A stretch of DNA of 64,000 nucleotides from an uncultured Mailhella sp. (GTDB lineage Bacteria; Desulfobacterota; Desulfovibrionia; Desulfovibrionales; Desulfovibrionaceae). The translations under genes and the position numbers were made by a program. A model generated the notes under the pieces. It was not told the origin of the DNA. It ran no database searches and saw only the letters and a program-made list of their open reading frames with translations. Location: contig NZ_OZ007001.1 in NCBI RefSeq assembly GCF_963931295.1, positions 310,001 to 374,000 on the forward strand. The letters run 5' to 3'. Shown in pieces: positions 1 through 7,781 of this stretch. Each line of letters begins with the position of its first letter. Position 1 is the stretch's first letter.

Positions 1-502
1 CAATAGTTCCCACAGCCCGGCCGCTCTGAACGCGCGCGTATGCTGCGCCATGTCGAATCAGCGAGGCGTCGAGGTCATCTTTGCCCCTCGTTTTCCTTCA
101 GATTTTCTTTTCAAACGTTGCGGCGCGCCGTTGAAAACAGCACAGCCTTTACGCGGAGCAGAAACGAGACTCCGGCGAATTTCTCCTTCCATGTCGCCGG
201 CAAGCGCTCCTCCACCATTCACCGCACAGCACTCCTTTCCGCTGTTTCACGTTTTGAAAAAATTTTTTCAGACCATGGTGAAATCTGCCCGAAAAACAAA
301 ACTACTCAAAGTAAGACAAACTTTTCAAACCGGCTCGCGAAGGGCCGCTTTTTGGAGACAACCATGTTTCCCCCCATTTTTCATCTGCCCGACATACTCC
401 GCACCCCGCCCATTCCTCGCCGTCTGCCCGGCGACCCCATCATAATCATGCGGATTCTTCGTCTGCTTTGCCGCTGAACCCTTTCACATCAGGAGAACAC
501 TC
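1..502. other. No gene recognised upstream of the first CDS
   Basis: Two overlapping open frames cover most of this stretch, but their translations are rich in Arg, Ser and Pro and have no start context or recognisable domain. I treat it as intergenic. The only clear signal is the AGGAG ribosome binding site at its right edge that serves the next gene. A short A/T-rich patch near 250-320 could hold a promoter, but no convincing -35/-10 pair was found. Confidence 0.5.
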
Positions 503-1540
503 ATGAAAAAAGCCCGGGAAAAAGCCAATACCTGCTCCGCCGCCTTCGAACACTACCTCGACTCCGTGGGATGCGAGTCGCTGGATCGCGCAGGCAACAA
601 CATGCAGCTCAAGGGGGTGATTCACGAAATTCTCTTTCGGGACAAGCTGAATCTGAACCCGGTCAACATGTGGAACGGCAAAAGGGCCATGCTCACCAGA
701 AACCCTCATGCCCATGCCGTCGATGTTGTTCAGATGCAGAACGGGAAGAACGTGGGGCGCTATCAGCTCAAGGACTGTACCAGCCCTGCCGGCATCAGAG
801 ACACGCTGACAAAAGTTCGCACAAAAAAGTACCACAGCACGAAGCTCATGGGCACGCGGGAAACCGTCGCAGGGTACAACAAAAGCAAAACAACAACGGA
901 TCAGCCCATGGAATCCACCAACATTTCCAGCAGCAGAACCACCCGCGTGGCGGACAATGCCGGCGTGCAATGCAAAAACAAGGATCTGCTGTGGAGCAAC
1001 CTCCAGGACATCGGAGCCTGTTCTGCTCAGAGCGCCGCGCTGGGAGCCGCACTCTCCGGCATGTCCGCTCTGGCGACCGGTATGAAGCGCTGCGCCCGGG
1101 GAGAAATCAGCAAGGCGGAGGTGATCGGCAACGTCGTCATTGAAAGCGGCAGAGGGGCCGTGAATGCGGGAGGCACCACGGCGGCCGCCCTTGCGCTGAA
1201 GGAGGGGGCAAAGGCCCTGGGACAACGCCTCGGCGGCGAAAGTCTCAAAAAGCTCGCCGGCGGCAACGCCGCCACGGCAGCCGCCTTTGCCGCTGTGGAA
1301 ATCGGGCAGGAGGCCGTCCGATGCCTGCAGGGCAAATCAACGCCGAAAGATCTGGCCAAGACCTCTCTTTCCGCAACATCTTCCGCCGCGGGCGGATACG
1401 GCGGCACGCTTGCGGGCATGGCCCTGGGAACGGCCCTGTGTCCCGGAATCGGCACGGCGCTCTTCGGACTTGCGGGCGCCCTGAGCGGAGGACTCGGAGG
1501 AAGAGTGCTCGGCCACGCCATCGGCAGACTTTTTGATTGA
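503..1540 (+). CDS. Hypothetical protein: PD-(D/E)XK-like N-terminus plus glycine-zipper C-terminus
   Basis: 345 aa with a good AGGAG site 8 nt before ATG. Family not recognised by name. Residues about 40-100 contain a conserved-looking block ending in DVVQMQNGKNVGRYQLKD, which has the D...(Q/E)xK spacing of PD-(D/E)XK nuclease folds (inference only). The C-terminal 160 residues are Ala/Gly-rich with GxxxG-like repeats (for example GGYGGTLAGMALGTALCPG), as in membrane-inserting glycine zippers. No signal peptide is visible. An enzymatic head on a hydrophobic glycine-rich tail resembles contact-dependent or phage-type effectors, but no immunity gene or secretion system is visible beside it. 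Its stop codon lies inside a 56-bp palindrome. It could equally be a phage- or island-encoded internal protein. Confidence 0.6.
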   Translation: MKKAREKANTCSAAFEHYLDSVGCESLDRAGNNMQLKGVIHEILFRDKLNLNPVNMWNGKRAMLTRNPHAHAVDVVQMQNGKNVGRYQLKDCTSPAGIRDTLTKVRTKKYHSTKLMGTRETVAGYNKSKTTTDQPMESTNISSSRTTRVADNAGVQCKNKDLLWSNLQDIGACSAQSAALGAALSGMSALATGMKRCARGEISKAEVIGNVVIESGRGAVNAGGTTAAALALKEGAKALGQRLGGESLKKLAGGNAATAAAFAAVEIGQEAVRCLQGKSTPKDLAKTSLSATSSAAGGYGGTLAGMALGTALCPGIGTALFGLAGALSGGLGGRVLGHAIGRLFD

Positions 1541-1590
1541 TGCAGTCGTGCGGGATGCGTGCGCACGCATCCCGCACGACTGCGTCAATC
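1535..1590. repeat. 56-bp near-perfect palindrome at the stop codon
   Basis: A 26-nt left arm (1535-1560) and right arm (1565-1590) are reverse complements with a single mismatch, around a GCGC centre that is itself self-complementary. The left arm contains the TGA stop of the preceding gene. It could act as a transcription terminator, but no clean U-run follows (only GATTTTCC), so a cruciform or a recombination or protein-binding site is also possible. Confidence 0.8.
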
Positions 1591-1640
1591 AGCGATTTTC
1601 CGGCATGAATTCGGCTGTTTTTCCTTGCCTTTTTTATCTC

Positions 1641-1668
1641 TTTACCAAAAGTCAAAAATTCCTATACT
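1641..1668 (+). promoter_or_regulatory. Putative sigma70-type promoter of the helicase operon
   Basis: TTTACC (1641-1646) and TATACT (1663-1668) are separated by 16 bp in an unusually A/T-rich stretch about 55 bp ahead of the first gene of the five-gene operon. The -35 box matches 4/6 and the -10 box 5/6 of the consensus. Prediction only. Confidence 0.45.
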
Positions 1669-1721
1669 GTTGCATAAGATCATATCACTATTGCCCAACA
1701 CGGCATTACGGGAGCATTACC

Positions 1722-2156
1722 TTGAAAATACAACCATTTTCTTCTCATTATCCGAAACAGCCGGCGCCTCTTCCCAGACATGTGCAGACGGGCATGTACT
1801 TTATTCGTGCCAACAACCAGAAACTGAAGCAGGCCACGCAGGGAGGCTTCCCCCAGAATCTTCCGGAATGGAAAATGAATCACCACCATCCCGTATATAT
1901 CACCCGCAGCCTGGGAAACTCGATCTTCTCTGTTTGCCCCTGCTCTACAAAAAACTGGCAGAATCTGCCGGAACGAAGATTCATAGAACAGAACACCTGC
2001 ACGTCCACAGGAAATATTTTCGTTGCCCGGACCTACCTCAGTGAGGAGCACTCCTTTCCTGTGACGGACATGAACGACATTGCCGAACTTTCAGGCCCTG
2101 CCGGCACACCCAAAATCGCTTTCTGGGGTCTCGTTGCCCCGGAAGACGTCATCTGA
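1722..2156 (+). CDS. Small protein of the helicase operon, possible PemK/MazF-like fold
   Basis: 144 aa if it starts at the TTG at 1722, which has GGGAG about 8 nt upstream; the open frame extends further 5' but that part runs through the palindrome and promoter. First gene of a co-directional run (gaps of 15, 19, 11 and 9 bp). Not recognised with confidence. The middle section HPVYITRSLGNSIFSVCPCS resembles the RPVLVIS...vvPLTS strand pair of PemK/MazF-type SH3-like barrels, and the later stretch VTDMNDIAELSG resembles the segment that follows it in that fold. The usual N-terminal GDI(V/Y) signature is not evident. It may be a toxin, a nucleic-acid-binding adaptor or something else. Confidence 0.55.
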   Translation: MKIQPFSSHYPKQPAPLPRHVQTGMYFIRANNQKLKQATQGGFPQNLPEWKMNHHHPVYITRSLGNSIFSVCPCSTKNWQNLPERRFIEQNTCTSTGNIFVARTYLSEEHSFPVTDMNDIAELSGPAGTPKIAFWGLVAPEDVI

Positions 2157-2171
2157 TGAAGGATACGGATC

Positions 2172-3701
2172 ATGACCAGAGTCTCCACTGCAAAGGCAAG
2201 GCCTTCCGCAACGATACCTTCACCGGAAGATCGCGGCTGCAACAGCGAGGTGTTTGCGGCCCGGCCCCCCCGCAACAAGCCCTGCGACCGATGGGTAAAA
2301 GAAATAGTGAACCAGATCGGCCCGAAAACCGAATCCGCACAGAACCTTTTTTACGCAGATCTCCTGGACTTTCTCTGGAAGGGCGACGGCTTCTCCCGCC
2401 TGAAGGCCGACACGAGCGCCGAAAGCGTGAAGGAGAAATTCAGGCAGTTCAGACACAACAGATACAGGCAGAAGGCGCCGAACGGTTCCCTGCTGAACAT
2501 GCTCCACCGCTTTTCCCAGGCGCTGCAGGAGCAGAAGGACAACGACGGCAGCCTCGCCTTCTCATGGGACAAGCACAAGAGCTTCGCCTTTGCCCTGAAC
2601 GCATCTTCCCCCATGCCCACGCAGGAAGAAGAATCCGTCATGCTCGACATCTGCAGCACGGGCCGGTTCCGGCCCGGCCTCGACGCCGCCTCCGTGTACC
2701 GGGCAAGCGAAACAGGCAATTACAAGACAGGAAGAAGAAAACACGGTCCCCGCAACCGGGAACTGCTGACCTTCGCCCGGGAGCTGGCTGAATTTCTGGC
2801 CAAGGAATCCGGACGGGAACGGTTCATTACCAAAAAAGTTCTCAGGCAGGCGCTTGTCGTCTGCTACCCGAATCTGAAATACCCGCTGGACGCGCTCGAG
2901 TCGGCGATGGGGCCTGACGGCGAAGACGCCTCCGCGCCGGCTTACGGGCAAGCCGATCCTCTTGCCGAGCGCGCCTGTTTTTCTCCGGAAACGGATTTTT
3001 CTCAAGAGCTCATAAGCGACACCTCCAGAGCCATGGACTTTTTCATCAGTCTTCTCTCACCGGAAGACAAGCTCTATTTATGGAGTCTGGGCGTGAACGA
3101 CGGAGGACTGACGGAGCAGGATATTCAGCGCACGCTGGACGAATGCCGTCTTGCGCTGGAAAAGGACGATGAAAACCGCCGCGAGCTGAAACGTGCTTCC
3201 GAAAAGTCTGCCGATCTCATCTGCGGTTCCGACACGCGCGAGGAAGAAGTCCGCAAAGACAGACTGAAAGGAGAAGTGCTGCCCCCTCCCCGGAGAAAAC
3301 TCCTTGAAGATTCCGTAAAGATTCTGGAATCGGGACAGATTCAGGGCAAGATGTCGAAATGCACGCTGAAGCATCTGCTCGGCCTCTCCTCGCAAAACCG
3401 CATTTCCGAGCAGCAGGAGCAGGCCTTTCTGCTCTTCCGCAAATTTCTCTGCCTGTCCGGGACGGCCGACCGGGGAAAATCGTTGCCGAGCGAATGCGCA
3501 CGCTGTCCGGAACGCTGCCGGCTCAACATGTCCTGGGAGAAAAAACTCGAACGCATCCGGCTTGCCTTTGCTCAGAACAACAATCCTCTGCCTCGTCATG
3601 TTCCGGAAAACGAAAACATAGCGGAGCACTATCGCACCCTGTGCTGGACCATGCTCACAAAGAAACTTTCAAGCCGTCCGGTTACGGATGCCCTTCTTTG
3701 A
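2172..3701 (+). CDS. 509-aa protein of the helicase operon, possible sigma-like segment
   Basis: AAGGAT precedes the ATG by about 7 nt. No family recognised. The N-terminal half is basic and helical; the segment around residues 285-320 (LSPEDKLYLWSLGVNDGGLT and following) resembles the LxxxERxVLxLRY...LSxxEI pattern of sigma-70 region 4, a weak similarity. A four-residue-spaced Cys cluster, CARCPERC, near residue 435 may bind metal. The middle is charged and probably coiled coil. Because the next gene carries an anti-sigma-type zf-HC2 finger, a sigma/anti-sigma-like pair is one reading; a structural or DNA-recruiting subunit is another. Its stop is 19 nt before the next start. Confidence 0.6.
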   Translation: MTRVSTAKARPSATIPSPEDRGCNSEVFAARPPRNKPCDRWVKEIVNQIGPKTESAQNLFYADLLDFLWKGDGFSRLKADTSAESVKEKFRQFRHNRYRQKAPNGSLLNMLHRFSQALQEQKDNDGSLAFSWDKHKSFAFALNASSPMPTQEEESVMLDICSTGRFRPGLDAASVYRASETGNYKTGRRKHGPRNRELLTFARELAEFLAKESGRERFITKKVLRQALVVCYPNLKYPLDALESAMGPDGEDASAPAYGQADPLAERACFSPETDFSQELISDTSRAMDFFISLLSPEDKLYLWSLGVNDGGLTEQDIQRTLDECRLALEKDDENRRELKRASEKSADLICGSDTREEEVRKDRLKGEVLPPPRRKLLEDSVKILESGQIQGKMSKCTLKHLLGLSSQNRISEQQEQAFLLFRKFLCLSGTADRGKSLPSECARCPERCRLNMSWEKKLERIRLAFAQNNNPLPRHVPENENIAEHYRTLCWTMLTKKLSSRPVTDALL

Positions 3702-3720
3702 TCATCTGAAGGAATTCAAC

Positions 3721-4791
3721 ATGCAGGAACACCATCTCCCTCTTTCGGAATACCTTGTCTGCGCCGGAAGGCACAGATTGTGCCCTCCCCCTTCCGTACT
3801 CGCCGCCTTTCCAGACGACGAGATGCTGAAAAAACACATTGAAGCGTGTCCCCTCTGCCGCAAGAGGCTCGACGAGCTGGACAGCGAACTTCTGTGGGAG
3901 CATCTGGCCGACCTGATCGGGGGCTCCCCCAAAAAGGAGCATGTTCATCCTTCCCCGGGACAGGTATGGTCCGTTTCCCGCGAGAAGAACGGCTGGGCCG
4001 GCTCCATGCCCCGTTACTACAACGCGCCGGACGTGCTCATTCTCAAAATCTTTCCCTACAACGTGGTAAGGGTGGCTCAGGTAAGCGGCTTTTCCGCTCT
4101 GGCCACGCCCGACGACGTTTTTCTGGATGCCGAACGGTCGGTTTTCGCGGAATCGTGGAACATCTACTCTCTGCCCGTTTCCTGGCTCGACCGCCTGCGC
4201 TTCACGGCTCTTCCCGGCGCGGTCGTGCTGACGCGGGAAATATCCCGCGGCCCCATGACGAACCTCGATAAAAGCGATCCCAGGGCGCAGTTCCGTCTGC
4301 TGGAAGTGCGGCACAGCATGTATTTTTCCATGAACGCCATCCACGAGGTGGCGGAACTGGCCGAAAGCACGGAAAAATCTGCTTCCGGCGGCGCTGCGCC
4401 CCGCAGCGTCGGGCAGCTGCACTGCTCAAGGCGTCCCGCCGAAACGCAGTTTCCCGAAGAGCTGAGCTATGCCGCCGCAAACGGCTCGCAGATCTTCCAG
4501 TGGAAAAACCTGCTTTTCGTGGAGGAAAAAGCCGGAAAGGTCACCATCACTTCGCACTATTCCAAGGCCCTCGGCGTGCAGATGGTGGACGAACAGGGCT
4601 TTCTCATTCCCGTCAGAGCGCCTCATGCGGGCTCTGCTGCCCGAAAGACGGGCCTTGAGCTTCCCGAATTCGCCTCTTCCGACAGCGATGTAGCCAGCTT
4701 TGCCGTCATTCCTCCCCGGGAAAAGCTGACGTTCCGTCTTGAAGGGAACGCCTCCCCTTCGGCCATTCAGGTCTTTGTACTCAAAAAGTAA
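3721..4791 (+). CDS. zf-HC2 zinc-finger protein with possible PemK-like domain
   Basis: 356 aa from the ATG at 3721, chosen because GAAGGA lies 7 nt upstream; the open frame starting at 3688 would overlap the previous gene. Residues about 21-55 show the CP...LAAF...H-x3-C-x2-C layout of zf-HC2 anti-sigma-type zinc fingers (KKHIEACPLCRKRLDEL). After it, PGQVWSV and then APDVLILKIFPYNVVRVAQ recall the GdiW...RPvLVl strands of PemK-type barrels, though this second match is weak. The C-terminal third looks beta-rich and is unrecognised. Fourth-to-last position in a tight operon with two helicases suggests an adaptor or regulator of that machine. No membrane segment is present, unlike typical membrane anti-sigma factors. 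Confidence 0.6.
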   Translation: MQEHHLPLSEYLVCAGRHRLCPPPSVLAAFPDDEMLKKHIEACPLCRKRLDELDSELLWEHLADLIGGSPKKEHVHPSPGQVWSVSREKNGWAGSMPRYYNAPDVLILKIFPYNVVRVAQVSGFSALATPDDVFLDAERSVFAESWNIYSLPVSWLDRLRFTALPGAVVLTREISRGPMTNLDKSDPRAQFRLLEVRHSMYFSMNAIHEVAELAESTEKSASGGAAPRSVGQLHCSRRPAETQFPEELSYAAANGSQIFQWKNLLFVEEKAGKVTITSHYSKALGVQMVDEQGFLIPVRAPHAGSAARKTGLELPEFASSDSDVASFAVIPPREKLTFRLEGNASPSAIQVFVLKK

Positions 4792-4802
4792 GGTCTCCGA
4801 CG

Positions 4803-7772
4803 ATGCCCGCCTTCAGCTTCCGCAGCATTCTTTGCTTTGCCGGCGTCGGGCAGTCCATGCCGGAGCAGAGCTCAGAAGCACTGGACAGCCCGCTTGACGA
4901 ACGTTCTCTTCCCGCTCTGGTCTTTCGCACACCGGGCGTGCTTCTGCCGGACGAAAGGGGAGAGACGCCGAATCTCCTTCTTTCCGGCATGCCCGGCAGC
5001 GGAAAAACGCAGCTTGCGCTTGCCCTCATCATGGAAAGAGCCCTGCGCGACAAGGGCACGGTTTTCTACGCGGCTCCCACCCGGCCGCTGGCTCAGGAAA
5101 ACTGGATCCGGCTGCGCCGACTGTGCCGCGGCATGATTCCGGAAAGCGACATCATACTTTCCACAGGCGACAAAGCCGCCGACGACTGGAAGGTGTACAA
5201 AGGGCGCGCCGCCATATGCTGCACCATTTTTGAAAAGCTTCTCTCCATGCTCATGAGCGACTGGACCTTGAAGGACCGCAGCCCCCTCATCGTGGTGGAC
5301 GAAGCGCACATGTTCAATCTGAAGGAGCGGGGCGTAAAACTCGACACCCTTCTCGCCTCGCTGTCCCAGGCCCGCGCACGGGTTGTCGTGCTTACCGTGG
5401 AAAGCGGAGAAACTCTGAAGCTGCTCAGCCGCATTCTCACCCGCAAAGACGGACTGCAGGACATTCCCCCGCTGACGCTTTCGGGCAAATGCCGCGCCCT
5501 GCCTCTCGAACACCGGCTCGCGTTCTACGGCAGAACGAGAACGGACGAATTTCTCTGTGAAGAAGCGCGGCTCCATCTTTTCGAGAAAAGCTCGCCGCTT
5601 CTTCCAGAAGAAAAGGATCTGAGCCGCATGGACGAGACCGTGCGGGGACTCATAGACAAGGCCCGGAAACTCCCTCTGGACGAAGACGCGCCCTTCATGC
5701 CCCTGGATGCGGACTGCATTCGACGCTACGCCGACAGCGGCCGCAGTCTTCTCGTGGTGCACACGAACAAGAAAATCCTTCTCAACGTCATTCCCAACCT
5801 TTGCAGAACAAGGGAGAAGCTGCCGCCCTCCAGACAACCGAAAGCATTCCTGAGCGACCTGGAACGCCTCGAAATGCAGGGCGTCATTTCGCAACGCCAT
5901 CGCAGGCAGCTTGCGGAATGGGCGGAAAAAGGCATCTTTCTGCACAGCGGAGACCTGCATTTCGATCTGAGAAGCGCCGTTGAACAGGTTTTTCGGGAAG
6001 AGGACACCCGAGGCTGCATTCTGCTTGCCACGACAACCATGGCCTACGGCGTGAACCTGCGGATAGACGTCGTGCTTCTGACCACGCTTTCCTATCAGGT
6101 GTGGGAAGGGGGGGCCGTGTTCATGGACGGCATCGACATGCACAACATCATGGGCAGGGCGGGCAGATTCCCCGGCTCTACCGGCCTTGCAGTTCTCGCT
6201 CTTCCCGCCCGGAGATACGCATCTCTCAACGACGACGTCGTCCGGGAAAAGCTTCTGGACTGCTATCGGACCCGGTCCACGCGCGTGCTTTCTCCCAATC
6301 CCGTGGAAAACGCCTGCGCACGCGATGCGGAGGTGCAGGCCATGTATCTGTGCGCGCTCAGAACTGCGGCTCTGGAACAGGGAGACGCGGAAAGCTTCGT
6401 CTCCGCTCTTACGGTAGCCCGGAGGCTCATGGGCACCGTGCACGGCATGAAGGCGCAATCTCTCCCCGACAAAAAGAGCTTTCAGCTTCATGTCGGCCGC
6501 ATGCTCGACGAATTGTGCGGCCTTGCCTGCAAGGGCATAGCGCTTGCGGAACGAAGAAATGCTCCTTCCTCCGAAGCGACCTACAGAATAACGCAGGCCG
6601 GATGCGCGCTGCTGGATTCCGGTTCTCCCCTGGAAGACGCCGAGGCCATGGCCGAATGGCTGAGTCTCGTGCGCAACTATTTCAGGGAAAAAAGCGTCCG
6701 GACCGGAAGCCCGCTCATATGGATGACGGCGCTTCTGGCCTGTCCTTCCGTACAGCAGCTCATAAACGGCATATACGGCAGACGCGTTCCCCGCTACGAC
6801 AAGGAAAATTTCTTCTCGGCTCTTGAAGAGAATCTGCATCTGCCCGGAGCTTCCGGGGAAGAAATCACCGGGCTCCGCCGGCAGTTCGACACGGCTCTCG
6901 GCCAGCTGCTCGCCGTTCTGTCCCGAAACGACACCCCTCAGGAGAAAGGCGCGCGCAGGTCCAGAACAAGAATGACGCTGCTTGCCGTCATGGCCTGGGC
7001 GGCCGGCCGTAGTCTCGACATCGTGGAGGAAAGAATGTGGCCGGCGGTCAAGGTCGGTTACCCAGGAGCGGAAGGTCCCTTCTTCTCGCCGCGGCTTTCC
7101 GAACGCTTCACCTGGCGGGCGCTGCTTCTCGTGCGCTTTTTCGGAGGAACGGAACTTCTTTCGGATGAAGAGGCCGTATGTGCGGCCGTTCTGGAACGCC
7201 GCCTGCGCTGCGGCCTTCCCGACAGAGCCATTCCCTACTTCAACGGCGGACTCAGCGTTTCCCGCAGCGCCGCGAACAAGGGGGCGCAGACGGCGCCTCC
7301 GCATGAGCTGCTGATTCTCCGGCCTGTCAGCGGCGGAAACGACAAGCAGCAGAAAGCACGAAGACAGCTGCAGAGCATAGTGCACAACTACTGCCGCAAC
7401 CAGATCTGCCAGCTCTGCTCCTGGACAGCAAGCCATGTCGGCAGCTGCGGCGATGCCGGCGCCATATGGGAAGCCGCGAACAGCGTTCTTCGGCCCTCGC
7501 CCGACATGTCGCGCGCTCTTGCCCTGCTGCACGAGCTTCTGCCTTCAAAAAACTGGAGCGAGGAACTGAACGCTCCGTCTTCCCGGGGCGACTTCAGCTT
7601 CTTTTGCTCCTGCCTGCTCATGGCGGTGCTCATGAAAAACGGATGGTGCCGTCCGGATGAAGCCGTTCCCGAGACTCTTGAAGACGTGCATGCACTGCTG
7701 ATCGAAAAGAACATTCCCTGGCGGGAAACAGCCGCCCTCGCACTTCTTTACATTCCATCTTCCCGCAACTGA
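4803..7772 (+). CDS. Ski2-like superfamily 2 DEAH-box helicase (first of two)
   Basis: 989 aa; TAAGG overlaps the previous stop and serves as binding site. SF2 helicase motifs are complete: Walker A GMPGSGKT (62-69), motif Ia AAPTRPLAQ (about 90-98), DEAH box VVDEAHMF (164-171), a HSG element (381-383) like the HHAGM of Ski2 proteins, motif V ATTTMAYGVNL (409-419) and motif VI HNIMGRAGRF (447-456). The helicase core occupies the first 460 residues; the remaining 530 are helical with no recognised domain. Near residues 805-815 it has PDRAIPYFNGGLS, matched in the next gene by PLSALPFTYGGL, so the two helicases are paralogues along their length. Probable ATP-driven translocation on RNA or DNA; cytoplasmic. 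Confidence 0.9.
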   Translation: MPAFSFRSILCFAGVGQSMPEQSSEALDSPLDERSLPALVFRTPGVLLPDERGETPNLLLSGMPGSGKTQLALALIMERALRDKGTVFYAAPTRPLAQENWIRLRRLCRGMIPESDIILSTGDKAADDWKVYKGRAAICCTIFEKLLSMLMSDWTLKDRSPLIVVDEAHMFNLKERGVKLDTLLASLSQARARVVVLTVESGETLKLLSRILTRKDGLQDIPPLTLSGKCRALPLEHRLAFYGRTRTDEFLCEEARLHLFEKSSPLLPEEKDLSRMDETVRGLIDKARKLPLDEDAPFMPLDADCIRRYADSGRSLLVVHTNKKILLNVIPNLCRTREKLPPSRQPKAFLSDLERLEMQGVISQRHRRQLAEWAEKGIFLHSGDLHFDLRSAVEQVFREEDTRGCILLATTTMAYGVNLRIDVVLLTTLSYQVWEGGAVFMDGIDMHNIMGRAGRFPGSTGLAVLALPARRYASLNDDVVREKLLDCYRTRSTRVLSPNPVENACARDAEVQAMYLCALRTAALEQGDAESFVSALTVARRLMGTVHGMKAQSLPDKKSFQLHVGRMLDELCGLACKGIALAERRNAPSSEATYRITQAGCALLDSGSPLEDAEAMAEWLSLVRNYFREKSVRTGSPLIWMTALLACPSVQQLINGIYGRRVPRYDKENFFSALEENLHLPGASGEEITGLRRQFDTALGQLLAVLSRNDTPQEKGARRSRTRMTLLAVMAWAAGRSLDIVEERMWPAVKVGYPGAEGPFFSPRLSERFTWRALLLVRFFGGTELLSDEEAVCAAVLERRLRCGLPDRAIPYFNGGLSVSRSAANKGAQTAPPHELLILRPVSGGNDKQQKARRQLQSIVHNYCRNQICQLCSWTASHVGSCGDAGAIWEAANSVLRPSPDMSRALALLHELLPSKNWSEELNAPSSRGDFSFFCSCLLMAVLMKNGWCRPDEAVPETLEDVHALLIEKNIPWRETAALALLYIPSSRN

Positions 7773-7781
7773 GGGGTGACC

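Noticed and set aside
4872..7532. 886-aa open frame antisense to the first helicase
   Set aside because: Long antisense frames are expected in GC-rich coding DNA; it has no start signal and lies exactly under a gene with complete helicase motifs.
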